A DNA stretch of 64,000 bases from Dietzia aurantiaca (GTDB taxonomy: Bacteria; Actinomycetota; Actinomycetes; Mycobacteriales; Mycobacteriaceae): assembly GCF_021033825.1 (NCBI RefSeq), contig NZ_JAIFXZ010000005.1, forward strand, positions 124,001-188,000, given 5' to 3'. The stretch's first letter is position 1; each line of letters opens with the position of its first letter. Made by a program: the position numbers and the translations under genes. Positions 7,591 through 16,227 of the stretch are shown piece after piece. The notes under the pieces are model-generated. The model saw only the letters and a program-made list of their open reading frames with translations. It was not told the origin of the DNA and did not search any database.

Positions 7591-8124
7591 GTGCAGTTCA
7601 ACCATGGCAATATGGTCGGCCCGTCGCTCGCCGCGGAGCTCGCCTCACTCGCCGGACGGGGATGGGACCACGGGTCCGCCGCCGCGGTGCTGCGCGGGCA
7701 CGGCGTGCGCAGGCCCGACCTCTCCGTCGAGGCATCCCGGCGACTGGGCGAGTGGGCGGCCCGGTTGAGAGCGCCGTTCGCAGCCGAGGACGTGAAGGGC
7801 AGGTGCGAGGCGATCAACGCCCTGCTCGAGGCCGCGACTCAGCGGATGACGCTGAGTACCCACGACGGGCACAAGCCGCACCTGCACTTCGCGTCTGACC
7901 ACGACGACGTGGTGGCACGTGTCACCGCGATCACCGCCGGTGGCCTGGCGATCTTCACCGTCGAATCCGAGGGCGGGCGTCTCGGGGCCTGCGCCCGCGC
8001 GGGATGCCCAGAAGTTTTCGTCGATACCAGCCGCAACGGCAGGCGGGCGTACTGCAGCGCCCGGTGTGGCAATCACGACGCCGTTCAGCGGCACCGGTCT
8101 GCCGCGCGGCGTCAAGCACGGTGA
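7591..8124 (+). CDS. CGNR zinc-finger protein (possible transcriptional regulator)
   Basis: 177-residue protein. The N-terminal ~120 residues are the ABATE-type stress-associated domain. The C-terminus holds the CGNR zinc finger: CARAGCPEVFVDTSRNGRR, then YCSARCGNHDAVQRHR with the diagnostic CGN motif. Proteins of this architecture are predicted DNA-binding stress regulators. GTG start at 7591. It is convergent with the downstream sugar transporter gene. Confidence 0.88.
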   Translation: MQFNHGNMVGPSLAAELASLAGRGWDHGSAAAVLRGHGVRRPDLSVEASRRLGEWAARLRAPFAAEDVKGRCEAINALLEAATQRMTLSTHDGHKPHLHFASDHDDVVARVTAITAGGLAIFTVESEGGRLGACARAGCPEVFVDTSRNGRRAYCSARCGNHDAVQRHRSAARRQAR

Positions 8125-8158
8125 CCTCGCGCCGCACGCGCGCGGGTGCGAGGCCTGG

Positions 8159-9592
8159 CTACTCGATGTCCTCCAGCGACCGGCCGTTGGTCTCCGGGAT
8201 GAACCTGGCCACGAACAGCAGCGACAGCAGCGCCGCCACCGCGTAGAAGCCGTAGGTGAACGTGAGACTGAGCTCGGCCATCGGTGGGAAGGCCGTCGAG
8301 ACGGCGAAGTTCGCGGCCCACTGCGCAGCCGCGGCCAGCCCCAACGCGGTGGTGCGGATGCGATTGTTGAACATCTCGCCGAGCAGCACCCACACCGCCG
8401 GGCCCCACGAAATCCCGAAGAACACCACGAACCAGTTGGCCGCGATCAGCGCGATCAGGCCCTGGACGTCGCCGAGCTGCGGGGCGAGCTCGCCGTCCGC
8501 GCCCGGGGCCATGGTGGCCTGACTGAACATCGCGGCCATCAACGCCAGCGACACCGTCATGCCCACCGAGCCGATCATGAGCAGTCGCCGCCGCCCGATC
8601 CGGTCGATGAGCGCGATAGCCACCACCGTCACGACGATGTTCGTGACCGACGTGATGACCGTCTGCGTGAGCGCATCCGCCTCCGTGAACCCGACCGACT
8701 GCCACAGCGACGTGGAGTAGTAGAAGATCACGTTGATGCCCACGGCCTGCTGGAAGACCGACAGCACGATGCCGATCCACACGATGGGCAGCAGGTTCCT
8801 CCCGCCCGGGGTGACGAGGTCGCGCCACGTGCGCTTGCGATCCTCGCGCAGGGTGCCGCGGATCTCCCGGATCCGGTCGTCGACCCCGCCGTCCTGGAGA
8901 GAACGCAGCACGGCCTTCGCGCGGTCCAGCTGCCCCCGGCCCACCAGATAGCGCGGCGACTCCGGGATGGTCAGCGCCAGCACCCCGTACGCCACCGCCG
9001 GGATGAGCTCGGCCCAGAACATCCACCGCCACGCCGCCGCGCCGAGCCACAGCTGCTCGATCGCGCCCCCGGCCACCCCGGCCAGCCACGCGTCCGAGAG
9101 CAGGGCCACGAAGATGCCGGAGACGATCGCCAACTGCTGCAGCGAACCGAGCCGGCCGCGGATCGCCGGCGGGGCGACCTCCGCGATGTACGCGGGCGCG
9201 ATCACCGACGCCGCGCCGACGCCCAGGCCGCCGATGACCCGCCAGACGATGAGGTCCCACGGGCTCACGGCCAGGCCCGACCCCAGCGCGCTCACGGTGA
9301 ACAGCACCGACGCCAGGACCATCACCCGGGTGCGTCCCCACCGGTCGGCGAGACGGCCCGCGAGGAATGCGCCGGCGATACACCCGAGCAACGCCGAGGA
9401 GACGGCGAACCCGGTCAGCCCCGCCCCCATCCCGAAGCTCTCCTGCACGGCGTCGACGGCGCCGTTGATGACCGCGGTGTCGAAGCCGAACAGGAAGCCT
9501 CCCAGCGCCGCGACCAGGGAGATGATCACCACCCGGCCGGTGTGGAACGACTCCTCACCGGGCCGCGGCCCGGCGGTGTTCTGAGTGGACAT
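8159..9592 (-). CDS. MFS sugar-porter family transporter
   Basis: 477-residue, 12-helix major facilitator protein of the sugar porter family. Family signatures seen in order: GGFLFGFDTAVINGA in helix 1, GRLADRWGRTR in loop 2-3, PESPRYLVGRGQ before the central loop, DRIGRRRLLMIG in loop 8-9 and PETNGRSLEDIE near the C-terminus. It probably imports a hexose, pentose or polyol by proton symport; which one cannot be read from sequence. It is monocistronic, reads away from the SnoaL-like gene, and the C-terminal glutamate ends a normal-length protein. Confidence 0.92.
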   Translation of the reverse strand: MSTQNTAGPRPGEESFHTGRVVIISLVAALGGFLFGFDTAVINGAVDAVQESFGMGAGLTGFAVSSALLGCIAGAFLAGRLADRWGRTRVMVLASVLFTVSALGSGLAVSPWDLIVWRVIGGLGVGAASVIAPAYIAEVAPPAIRGRLGSLQQLAIVSGIFVALLSDAWLAGVAGGAIEQLWLGAAAWRWMFWAELIPAVAYGVLALTIPESPRYLVGRGQLDRAKAVLRSLQDGGVDDRIREIRGTLREDRKRTWRDLVTPGGRNLLPIVWIGIVLSVFQQAVGINVIFYYSTSLWQSVGFTEADALTQTVITSVTNIVVTVVAIALIDRIGRRRLLMIGSVGMTVSLALMAAMFSQATMAPGADGELAPQLGDVQGLIALIAANWFVVFFGISWGPAVWVLLGEMFNNRIRTTALGLAAAAQWAANFAVSTAFPPMAELSLTFTYGFYAVAALLSLLFVARFIPETNGRSLEDIE

Positions 9593-9796
9593 GCGTACCC
9601 CGCTCCCCGGCCCGGTGAACCGGGGCCGCGCCGACTGGCTCTGCTACAGGTGGTGAGAGGAGGGTAGGCACGGGGCGGGAGTGTCGCAAGTCACACGATG
9701 GTCGGCTGTCGTCCGAGCTGTACGAACCCACGTAACGAGAACACGTTCTAGGCTGAGGGGCACTTCGTCGTCGTCATCATCGAAAGGGCACCCACC

Positions 9797-10171
9797 GTGA
9801 GCGTCACCCCCGAACAGATCCGCGCCACCGCCGACTCCTACATCGCCGCACTCACCGCCGGCGACCTCGAGGCAGTCATGGCGCTCTACGCCGAGAACGC
9901 CACCGTCGAGGACCCGGTCGGCGGCGGCACCGTCCACGAGGGCGCCGCCGCGATCCGCGAGTTCTACGCCTCCGTGGTGGCACTGAAGATCGACGGCCGG
10001 GTGCTCGAGGCCCGGGCCTGCGGCAACGACCTGCTGTTCAACTTCGAGATCACCACGCACTTCGGCGAGGGCTCCAAGGCCACCATCAACGTGTGGGACC
10101 TGATGACCCACGACGAGCAGGGCAAGGTCGTGTCCATGCGCGCCTACTGGACCCCGGAGAACATGAGCTGA
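9797..10171 (+). CDS. SnoaL/ketosteroid-isomerase-like (NTF2-fold) protein
   Basis: 124-residue single-domain NTF2-fold protein. It opens TPEQIRATADSYIAALTAGD, continues with ALYAENATVEDPVG and the loop GAAAIREFYASV, and ends in WDLMTHDEQGKVVSMRAYWT. The layout (helix 1, VEDPVG with an acidic residue after the first strand) matches delta-5-3-ketosteroid-isomerase-like proteins, where that Asp is the general base. The substrate may be a ketosteroid or something quite different. GTG start at 9797 behind GAAAGGG. Confidence 0.82.
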   Translation: MSVTPEQIRATADSYIAALTAGDLEAVMALYAENATVEDPVGGGTVHEGAAAIREFYASVVALKIDGRVLEARACGNDLLFNFEITTHFGEGSKATINVWDLMTHDEQGKVVSMRAYWTPENMS

Positions 10172-10203
10172 CGGCTCCCCCGTGCGCGATCCGCCCGCTC
10201 GAC

Positions 10204-10209
10204 TAGCCT
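10204..10209 (+). promoter_or_regulatory. Candidate -10 element for a leaderless RAM-domain mRNA
   Basis: TAGCCT occupies -13 to -8 of the ATG at 10217, with no Shine-Dalgarno. It lies in the 45-base gap after the SnoaL-like gene, suggesting separate transcription. Confidence 0.4.
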
Positions 10210-10216
10210 GGACTGC

Positions 10217-10498
10217 ATGATTACCGCAATCGTCTTCGTCCACGCCGAGACGGCGCGGATCCCCGAGGTGGCCTCCGCCATCGCCGAGATCGACGGTGTG
10301 TCCGAGGTCTACTCGGTCACCGGGACCATCGACCTGATCGTGCTGGTCCGCGCGCGTCGCAACGAGGAGATCGCGGACGTCGTGTCGGACCGCCTCAACA
10401 AGGTCCCGGGCGTGCTGGACACGGAGACCCACATCGCGTTCCGGACCCAGTCCAAGCACGATCTCGAGGCGGCGTTCTCGCTCGGCTACGACGACTGA
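10217..10498 (+). CDS. Stand-alone Lrp/AsnC ligand-binding (RAM) domain protein
   Basis: 93-residue protein made only of the AsnC/Lrp effector-binding domain: TAIVFVHAETARIPEVASAI, then EVYSVTGTIDLIVLVRARRN and a VPGVLDTETHIAF strand. The helix-turn-helix of full Lrp regulators is absent. Such stand-alone RAM proteins form octamers that bind amino acids and may modulate other regulators. Leaderless start likely. A hairpin lies between this gene and the convergent PanE-like gene. Confidence 0.9.
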   Translation: MITAIVFVHAETARIPEVASAIAEIDGVSEVYSVTGTIDLIVLVRARRNEEIADVVSDRLNKVPGVLDTETHIAFRTQSKHDLEAAFSLGYDD

Positions 10499-10535
10499 GA
10501 GCTGCCCGCCGGCCGCTCGATCCGGTCGGCCGACG

Positions 10536-10552
10536 CGCACGCGGAGCGTGCG
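10536..10552 (+). terminator. Hairpin between convergent genes
   Basis: CGCACGC-GGA-GCGTGCG forms a perfect 7-bp stem with a 3-base loop midway between the RAM-domain stop (10498) and the PanE-like stop (10556). It can act in both directions. Confidence 0.5.
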
Positions 10553-10555
10553 GGG

Positions 10556-11641
10556 CTAGATTCCGCCGCCGGTCTCCCGGGCCCGCGACAGGCGGTGCGC
10601 GCGCCTACGGGCGCCCTGCAGTTCCGCCAGCAGCTGGCGGCCGGTCCACTGCCGCCTGTCGGGGCCGGCCCTCTCGGCTTCGTGCACCAATTCGACGATG
10701 CGGGCACAGGCCGGCGCCTCCACGCCGAGCCGCCGACCCATCCGCACCACCTCGCCCTGCAGGATCCCGATCTCGGTGGGCCGACCCCGCTCGAGGTCGT
10801 AGTGCATCGACGAGGTCCCGTCGGGATCGATGCGGATCACGGCGCGCGCCAGCCGGCGGAACGCAGGCGTCGGCAGCCGCATGATCGTCGGCAGCATCCC
10901 GGCCGGGACCGGGAGCGGAACCCGCGGCACCACGCCGGCCGCGGTGAACACCCGGCTGGCCTCCGCCTGGCACAGCGCCACGCATCGTCGGAATTCCCGG
11001 TTGAGAAGCTCGGTGCGCAGCGGCAACCCCGATAGGGCCTGCACGGCGTTGTTCATGTTGAGCAGCACCTTGCCGTGCAGGACGGCCTGGATGTCGTCGG
11101 TGGGGCGCGCGGGCAGGCCGGCGGTGGCGAACACCTCCAGCAGCGGCGCCGCGGCCGCATGGTCGGCGATCCGGATCTCCCCGCGCGAGGTGCGCCGGTA
11201 GGTCGTGGGCCCGGTCCGCGCCACGTTGAACGGCACGGTGCCCGCGATCACGGGCACCACGTCCACGTCGTCACGGATCCGGTCGGCCGAGTGCAGCCCG
11301 TTCTGCAGCCCCACGATCAGCGAACCGGGCCGCAGGAACGGCAGGAACGCCGCGGTGGCCTCCCCGGTCTGCGCGGCCTTGGTGGTCACCAGGATCACGT
11401 CGGAGCGCCGAACCGCCTCGGGGGACTCGGTCAGCGTGAGCGAGTCGGGCGGCAGATGGAGACGGTCGCCTTGACCGTCGCCGGACTCCACCGTCAGCCC
11501 CACAGCGCGGATCGGATCGAGCACGTGCGCGCGCCCGACGAGGGTCACGTCGGCGTGGCGGGCGAGCCGGCCGCCGAGGTAGCAGCCGACGACCCCCGCA
11601 CCGATCACGGTGACGCGCAGAGGGCTGTCCGGGCTGGTCAT
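10556..11641 (-). CDS. 2-dehydropantoate 2-reductase family (PanE/ApbA-like) protein
   Basis: 361-residue ketopantoate-reductase-fold enzyme, NADPH-dependent. The N-terminal Rossmann motif is VIGAGVVGCYLGGRLA (~residues 11-26), followed by VILVTTKAAQT and VGLQNGLHSAD, typical of PanE. The C-terminal helical domain carries the catalytic-lysine segment LHGKVLLNMNNAVQALSG and SMHYDLERGRPTEIG. At 361 residues it is longer than E. coli PanE (~300), as in the actinobacterial paralogues whose substrate is not always ketopantoate. No pantothenate genes are adjacent, so I give no symbol. Confidence 0.82.
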   Translation of the reverse strand: MTSPDSPLRVTVIGAGVVGCYLGGRLARHADVTLVGRAHVLDPIRAVGLTVESGDGQGDRLHLPPDSLTLTESPEAVRRSDVILVTTKAAQTGEATAAFLPFLRPGSLIVGLQNGLHSADRIRDDVDVVPVIAGTVPFNVARTGPTTYRRTSRGEIRIADHAAAAPLLEVFATAGLPARPTDDIQAVLHGKVLLNMNNAVQALSGLPLRTELLNREFRRCVALCQAEASRVFTAAGVVPRVPLPVPAGMLPTIMRLPTPAFRRLARAVIRIDPDGTSSMHYDLERGRPTEIGILQGEVVRMGRRLGVEAPACARIVELVHEAERAGPDRRQWTGRQLLAELQGARRRAHRLSRARETGGGI

Positions 11642-11745
11642 GATGGTGATGACGGTACGACACGCGCGGGACTTCGGCAGCCGGAACGGGGGACCTTTCC
11701 GTGGGCGCCGCCTCGGTTGCGGATGGGTGTCGCGTCAGCGTCGGG

Positions 11746-12420
11746 TCAGTGCGGGCGGGGCCGCAGGACGACCTCGGTGGGGTGCGCGTCGGGTGTCGCC
11801 TCCAACGCGTGCCGGATCGCCGCGGCCACCGACTCGGGGGTGAGGAACGCGCCCGGGTCGTAGGTGCCGCCCTCGTCGGCGACGATCGCGCGCTGCATGT
11901 CGGTGTCGACGCGCCCGGGGTGGACGGACGTGACGCGCAGGTCCGGTTCCTCGTGACGGAGCACGTCGGAGAAGGCGCGCAGGGCGAACTTGGAGGCGGC
12001 GTAGGAGCCCCAGCCGGCCTTGGCGGTGTACCCCGCGCCGGAGTTGACGACGACGACGTGGCCCCGCGCCGTACTCAGCGACGGGAGGAGGGCCCGCGTC
12101 AGCTCGAGGACCGCGACCACATTGACCTCGTAGGCGCGGCGCCACTGGTCGGCCTCGGTGTCGGCGATCCGGCCCAGCTCGGCGATGCCCGCGCAATGGA
12201 CGAGCCCGTCGAGGGTGTCGATCCCGGCCGCGGCCAGTGCGGGTCCGTCGGCGGAGGTCAGGTCGGCGGTCACGACCCTGGCCGACCGGCAGTCGTCGGC
12301 GACCGCGTTCAGAGCGTCGGTGTCGCGTCCCACCAGGACGAGGTCGTGCGATTCGGACAGGGCGCGGGCGGTGGCGGCCCCGATGCCGCGCGAGGCGCCG
12401 GTGACGAGGACAGTGCTCAT
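11746..12420 (-). CDS. Short-chain dehydrogenase/reductase
   Basis: 224-residue SDR. The dinucleotide motif TGASRGIG is at residues 7-14, followed by VHCAGIAELG. The catalytic Ser/Tyr/Lys fall in VVNSGAGYTAKAGWGSYAASK, and VTSVHPGRVDTDM follows. Substrate unknown; the short form and divergence from families with additional loops suggest a carbonyl reductase. The start codon follows a TANNNT hexamer that lies inside the end of the upstream MarR gene. Confidence 0.88.
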   Translation of the reverse strand: MSTVLVTGASRGIGAATARALSESHDLVLVGRDTDALNAVADDCRSARVVTADLTSADGPALAAAGIDTLDGLVHCAGIAELGRIADTEADQWRRAYEVNVVAVLELTRALLPSLSTARGHVVVVNSGAGYTAKAGWGSYAASKFALRAFSDVLRHEEPDLRVTSVHPGRVDTDMQRAIVADEGGTYDPGAFLTPESVAAAIRHALEATPDAHPTEVVLRPRPH

Positions 12421-12427
12421 GCCGCCG

Positions 12428-12433
12428 AGGCTA
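12428..12433 (-). promoter_or_regulatory. Candidate -10 element for a leaderless SDR mRNA
   Basis: On the minus strand TAGCCT lies at -13 to -8 of the ATG at 12420, overlapping the MarR stop region. It suggests that the SDR has its own promoter even though it sits directly behind marR. Confidence 0.38.
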
Positions 12434-12985
12434 GTCGGCGTCGAAGGCGTCGAGCAGGGAAGTGAGGGCGGGGACGGCGTCGGCGAGCACGGCGCGATGC
12501 TCCGGGGACAGGCGGGACAGCTGTTCGGCGAAGTCGCGGTCCCGGTCCATGAGGACCTGCTTGATGCGGTCCCGGCCCAGGTCGGTCAGCGCGACGCTGA
12601 CGCCGCGACGATCCGCCTCGTCCGGGATCCGCGTGACGTAGCCCATCGACTCGATCACGCTCACCGAGTTGCTGGTGGTGGGGACGCGGACGTTCTCCAG
12701 GCGGGCCAGGTAGGACATGCGCAGCGGCCCGTGATTGGCGAGCGTGTGCAGGATCGAGGTCTGGGCCCGGCTCAACTCGTACTGGGTGTTCTGTCGCCGG
12801 ACCAGCAGGTCCAGGCGCAGCATGATGGGCCGGAACAGAGTCGCCAGCTCGAGTGCCGGGCCGTCGTGCGCGGCCTGTGGCGCCGGGTCCGCGGCCGACG
12901 TTTCCCCGTCCGCCCCGGCGGTTCCCGAGGAGGCCTGAGGCTCACCGCCCGTGGTGGCTACGGGCTCTCTCGTCGTCGTCTCCAT
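12431..12985 (-). CDS. MarR-family transcriptional regulator
   Basis: 184-residue regulator. A ~45-residue Ala/Pro/Thr-rich leader is followed by the MarR winged helix: YELSRAQTSILHTLANHGPL, then MSYLARLENVRVPTTSNSVS as recognition helix and the wing RIPDEADRRGVSVALTDLG with the conserved DxRG-like turn. The C-terminal helices mediate dimerisation. It probably controls itself, the SDR 11 bases downstream, and/or the divergent hydrolase. A candidate half-palindrome lies in the divergent gap. Confidence 0.9.
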   Translation of the reverse strand: METTTREPVATTGGEPQASSGTAGADGETSAADPAPQAAHDGPALELATLFRPIMLRLDLLVRRQNTQYELSRAQTSILHTLANHGPLRMSYLARLENVRVPTTSNSVSVIESMGYVTRIPDEADRRGVSVALTDLGRDRIKQVLMDRDRDFAEQLSRLSPEHRAVLADAVPALTSLLDAFDAD

Positions 12986-13035
12986 CTACACCAGCCCCCT
13001 CGACACCGGCTTCCCCCGAAGCCCCGTCGACCGGA

Positions 13036-13045
13036 ATGTAAACAT
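13036..13045 (+). promoter_or_regulatory. Possible MarR operator
   Basis: ATGT-AA-ACAT is a short inverted repeat in the only AT-rich patch of the gap between the MarR gene and the divergent hydrolase gene. Weak evidence: short, single copy. Confidence 0.25.
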
Positions 13046-13086
13046 GATTTTTTGCCGTCATGGGGCATCACCCCGGCCTCCCGGGT

Positions 13087-13092
13087 GATACT
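13087..13092 (+). promoter_or_regulatory. Candidate -10 element for a leaderless hydrolase mRNA
   Basis: GATACT, one mismatch from TATACT, lies at -12 to -7 of the ATG at 13099. There is no Shine-Dalgarno, so transcription probably starts on the A of the ATG. Confidence 0.42.
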
Positions 13093-13098
13093 TGACGA

Positions 13099-13914
13099 AT
13101 GGATCTGTATCACCGCGTCACGGGCACGGGACCGACCGTCGTTCTCATCCACGGGGTCTGCCACCGTGGGCACGCCTGGGACCCCGTCGTCCCGCTGCTG
13201 GAGGACCGGTACCGGCTCGTGATGGTGGACCTGCCGAGCCACGGCCTCTCCCCGGACCTGCCGACCGAGGGCGACCCGCTGGAGTACATGGTCGACCAGC
13301 TCACCACCCTGCTGGAGGACATCGTCCCGCCCGGCGAGCGCGCGCACTTCGCCGGTAACTCCCTCGGCGGCTTCCTCGCGCTGGAGATGGCGGCCCGTGG
13401 GCACGCGCACAGCGCCACGGCCCTCTCACCTGCGGGATTCTTCAGATCTGACGCCGACTGGCGCTACACGATCACTGTGTTCCACAGCCTGCAGCGCGTC
13501 GCCGCCAAGCTCGGTCGACACATCCCCGCGGTGTCGCAGCGGGCGGCGGGGCGCGCGGTGATGATGGGTGCCTTCTGCGCGCGGCCGTGGCGCTACCCGG
13601 CCGAGGCAGCGGCGATCGACGGCGAGGCGATCATCACCAACACCGTGCTCGACCGGGCCGACCGGCGCGCGTTCGTGTTCACCGCGCCCGTCGACGAGGA
13701 CGTGCCGTTGACCATCCGCTGGGGCCGGCTCGACCTCGTGCTCCCCGCGGCGCAGCGGCGGCTCGCGGCGCGGCTGTTCCCGCGGGCGCGGATCGAGACG
13801 TCCGCCGACGGGCACGTGCCGATGTCCGACGATCCGGAGGGCGTCGCCGCATCGATCGCGGCCACTGTCGAGCGCGGCCTGGCCCGCGACCGCGAGCTCG
13901 CCCCCGCCCGGTAA
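13099..13914 (+). CDS. Alpha/beta-fold hydrolase
   Basis: 271-residue hydrolase. The oxyanion-hole motif HGVCHRGHAWDP (HGxxxxxxxW) follows strand 3. The nucleophile elbow is GNSLGG (Ser ~112), the acid lies in RWGRLDLVLP and the catalytic His in DGHVPMSDDPE. It belongs to the broad esterase/epoxide-hydrolase/haloalkane-type fold; the substrate is not deducible. The ATG at 13099 is predicted leaderless. Two strong hairpins follow the gene. Confidence 0.9.
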   Translation: MDLYHRVTGTGPTVVLIHGVCHRGHAWDPVVPLLEDRYRLVMVDLPSHGLSPDLPTEGDPLEYMVDQLTTLLEDIVPPGERAHFAGNSLGGFLALEMAARGHAHSATALSPAGFFRSDADWRYTITVFHSLQRVAAKLGRHIPAVSQRAAGRAVMMGAFCARPWRYPAEAAAIDGEAIITNTVLDRADRRAFVFTAPVDEDVPLTIRWGRLDLVLPAAQRRLAARLFPRARIETSADGHVPMSDDPEGVAASIAATVERGLARDRELAPAR

Positions 13915-13949
13915 CCCGCGCCTGCGCGTCCTCTTTGCTCATAACCGGC

Positions 13950-13992
13950 GGGGTTACGCGTCGGCTTTGCTTCATTCCGGACGCGTAACCCC
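13950..13992 (+). terminator. Perfect 13-bp inverted repeat downstream of the hydrolase
   Basis: GGGGTTACGCGTC (13950-13962) and GACGCGTAACCCC (13980-13992) are exact reverse complements around a 17-base spacer. The large loop is atypical of an intrinsic terminator, so a protein-binding or mobile-repeat role is possible. Confidence 0.45.
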
Positions 13993-14041
13993 AGCGTATG
14001 GGCGCATTCCGGGCGCGCAAGCCCGGGCCGGGTAGATGACC

Positions 14042-14075
14042 GACGCCCCGCCTCCTCGGGAGGAAGCGGGGCGTC
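14042..14075 (+). terminator. Strong bidirectional terminator hairpin
   Basis: GACGCCCCGC (14042-14051) pairs perfectly with GCGGGGCGTC (14066-14075), and the inner CTCC/GGAG extends the stem around a TCG loop. It lies between the convergent hydrolase and PhoX genes and is the best terminator-like structure in the window. Confidence 0.7.
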
Positions 14076-14103
14076 ACTTCGTGCGCGGGAGGCGCGGGGT
14101 CGG

Positions 14104-16227
14104 TCAGGAGCCCAGCAGGCCCGCCGGCAGCAGGCCGCCCAGTGACCCGGCTCCGCCGCCGAAGCCGTTCTTCCACGCCACCACGGTCGAGGGCCGCGGC
14201 TGCGAGGCGCCGCCGTCGGGCCAGTGCGAGGCCGGGTTCTCGATCGAGGAGCCGTCCTTCTCGCCCGGGTGCTGGACGTTGACGATCGCGCGGTTCTCGA
14301 AGACCAGCGGGCCGCACGTCTCGGCGCCGATCGGCACGGTGAGGAACAGCTTGGTCTCGCCGCGGTTCGGACCTGACGTGGCGACGGAGTAGAGGCCGTC
14401 GTTGAAGCCGAGTGCATTGCCGTCGGTGGAGACCCACAGGCCGCCGTCCGGGCCGAACGCCACGTTGTCCGGGCAGGAGATCGGGCTGACCTTGGACTTG
14501 TCGAAGCCGCCGAAGTAGGTGTCGGCCTCCATCGGGTCGCCGCAGACGAGCAGCAGGTTCCAGCCGAAGGTGGTGCCCGCGTGGTCGTCGGTGATCTCCA
14601 CGACCTGGCCGTGCTTGTTGTTGTGCCGCGGGTTGGCCTCGTCGGCGGCGGCCTTGCCAGCGGTGCCGCGCTGCGAGTTGTTGGTCAGCGCCATGTAGAC
14701 CTTGCCGGTGGTCGGGCTCGGCTCGACGTCCTCGGGACGGTCCATCTTGGTGGCGCCCACCGCGTCGCCGGCCATGCGGGTGTGCACCGCGACCTGCTCG
14801 GGGGTCATGCCGTCCACATGCGAGACGGCCGTGCCGTCGGCGGTGACCGTCATCAGCGGGATCCAGGTGCCGGAGCCGTCGAACCGGCCGTCGGCGGGCA
14901 GGGCGCCGGTGCCGTCGATCTCGGCGGCCGGGGAGTTGCCGGAGAAGGTGGCCACGTAGAGCGTGCCCTCGTCGAGGATCTTCATGTTCTCGGCGCGCGC
15001 GGTGGCGGTCTGGCCCGGGGTGATCTTGCGGCTCGAGACGAACTTGTAGAGATAGTCGAACCGCTCGTCGTCGCCGGAGTAGGCCACCACGGTGCCGCCG
15101 GGGGTCACGTGGATGCTGGCGCCCTCGTGCTTGAACCTGCCCATGGCGGAGTGCTTGACCGGGGTCGAGGTCGGGTTCCACGGGTCGACCTCGACCACGT
15201 AGCCGAAGCGGTTCACCTCGTTCGGCTCCTTGGCCAGATCGAAGCGGTCGTCGAAGTTCTCCCACTTCCGGCCGGACGTCTCGGCGGCGATACCGTAGCG
15301 ACGCAGCTGCTCGAGCCTCGTGGTGTCGGTGATGGTGCCGGCGGTGCCGAAGTACTGGTTGAAGTTCTCCTCGCCGGACAGCACGGTGCCCCACGGGGTG
15401 TGGCCGCCGGCGCAGTTGTTCAGTGTGCCCAGCACGCGGGTGCCGGTAGGGTCGGCGTTGGTCCGGGTCAGCGGGCCGACGGCGGGGCCGCGCAGTTCGA
15501 ACGGGGTCAGCGCGGTGATGCGGCGGTTGTAGGAACCCAGGACGGGGTCGAGTCCGCCGTCGTCCGGGCGGCTGGCCAGTTCCACCACGGACATGCCGTG
15601 CGCGGCCCAGGCGATCTCGACCTGCTCGCGGGTCGGATTCTCCGGGTCGTAGCCGCGGAACATCGAGGGTTCGGTCGTGTACTCGTGGTTCACGGTGAAC
15701 AGGAAGCGCTCGTCGCGGTCATCCATGGGGAACATCACGGCGAGATCGCAGTTGAAGCCGTACTGCCGGGCCTGCGCGGCGGCGGTCTGGTTCTCGAAGT
15801 CGAACTCGGGTGCGCCCGCGATCACGGGGTCGCCCCAGCGGATCACCACGTCACTCGAGTACCCCGCCGGGACGGTCACGGCGTCGTCGGTGTTGGGGGA
15901 GACCGGGGTGAAGGTGGTGTCGATGCCGTTGCCGCCGAGCGATCCCGTGTCGCCGAGCGAGCCGGCGGCCGAACCCTGGGCCGCCGCCACGCCGGGCATC
16001 ACCTGCGTGGCGCCCACGGCGAGCGCCACCACGCCGGCGGCCTTCAGGGCGCCGCGGCGGCTGATCTCGGTGGCGATGTCCCCGAAGTACGGGTTGCCCG
16101 TGGTGTTGGGAACCGGCGCGGCGCACTGGTCACCACACTTGTAGACACAGGTGATGTGCTGGCGGTTCGAGATCCCGGGCGCAGCACCTCCCGAGGTGGT
16201 GAGCGGCAGCAGGCGGCGGATCGACAT
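14104..16227 (-). CDS. PhoX family phosphatase (DUF839), Tat-exported
   Basis: 707-residue secreted phosphatase of the PhoX family, a Ca/Fe-dependent alkaline phosphatase built on a beta-propeller. The twin-arginine signal is internal to a long N-terminus: ISRRGALKAAGVVALAVGAT (RR at 57-58), ending VAAAQ. Ahead of it lies ITCVYKCGDQCAAP, common in actinobacterial PhoX-like proteins. The body has VIRWGDPV, FPMDDRDERFLFTVNHEYT, the glycine-rich NNCAGGHTPWGTVLSGEENF and RPEDVEP segments of PhoX. Of two adjacent ATGs I prefer 16227, which is 5 bases from AGGGAG. No Pho box was identified. Confidence 0.9.
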   Translation of the reverse strand: MSIRRLLPLTTSGGAAPGISNRQHITCVYKCGDQCAAPVPNTTGNPYFGDIATEISRRGALKAAGVVALAVGATQVMPGVAAAQGSAAGSLGDTGSLGGNGIDTTFTPVSPNTDDAVTVPAGYSSDVVIRWGDPVIAGAPEFDFENQTAAAQARQYGFNCDLAVMFPMDDRDERFLFTVNHEYTTEPSMFRGYDPENPTREQVEIAWAAHGMSVVELASRPDDGGLDPVLGSYNRRITALTPFELRGPAVGPLTRTNADPTGTRVLGTLNNCAGGHTPWGTVLSGEENFNQYFGTAGTITDTTRLEQLRRYGIAAETSGRKWENFDDRFDLAKEPNEVNRFGYVVEVDPWNPTSTPVKHSAMGRFKHEGASIHVTPGGTVVAYSGDDERFDYLYKFVSSRKITPGQTATARAENMKILDEGTLYVATFSGNSPAAEIDGTGALPADGRFDGSGTWIPLMTVTADGTAVSHVDGMTPEQVAVHTRMAGDAVGATKMDRPEDVEPSPTTGKVYMALTNNSQRGTAGKAAADEANPRHNNKHGQVVEITDDHAGTTFGWNLLLVCGDPMEADTYFGGFDKSKVSPISCPDNVAFGPDGGLWVSTDGNALGFNDGLYSVATSGPNRGETKLFLTVPIGAETCGPLVFENRAIVNVQHPGEKDGSSIENPASHWPDGGASQPRPSTVVAWKNGFGGGAGSLGGLLPAGLLGS

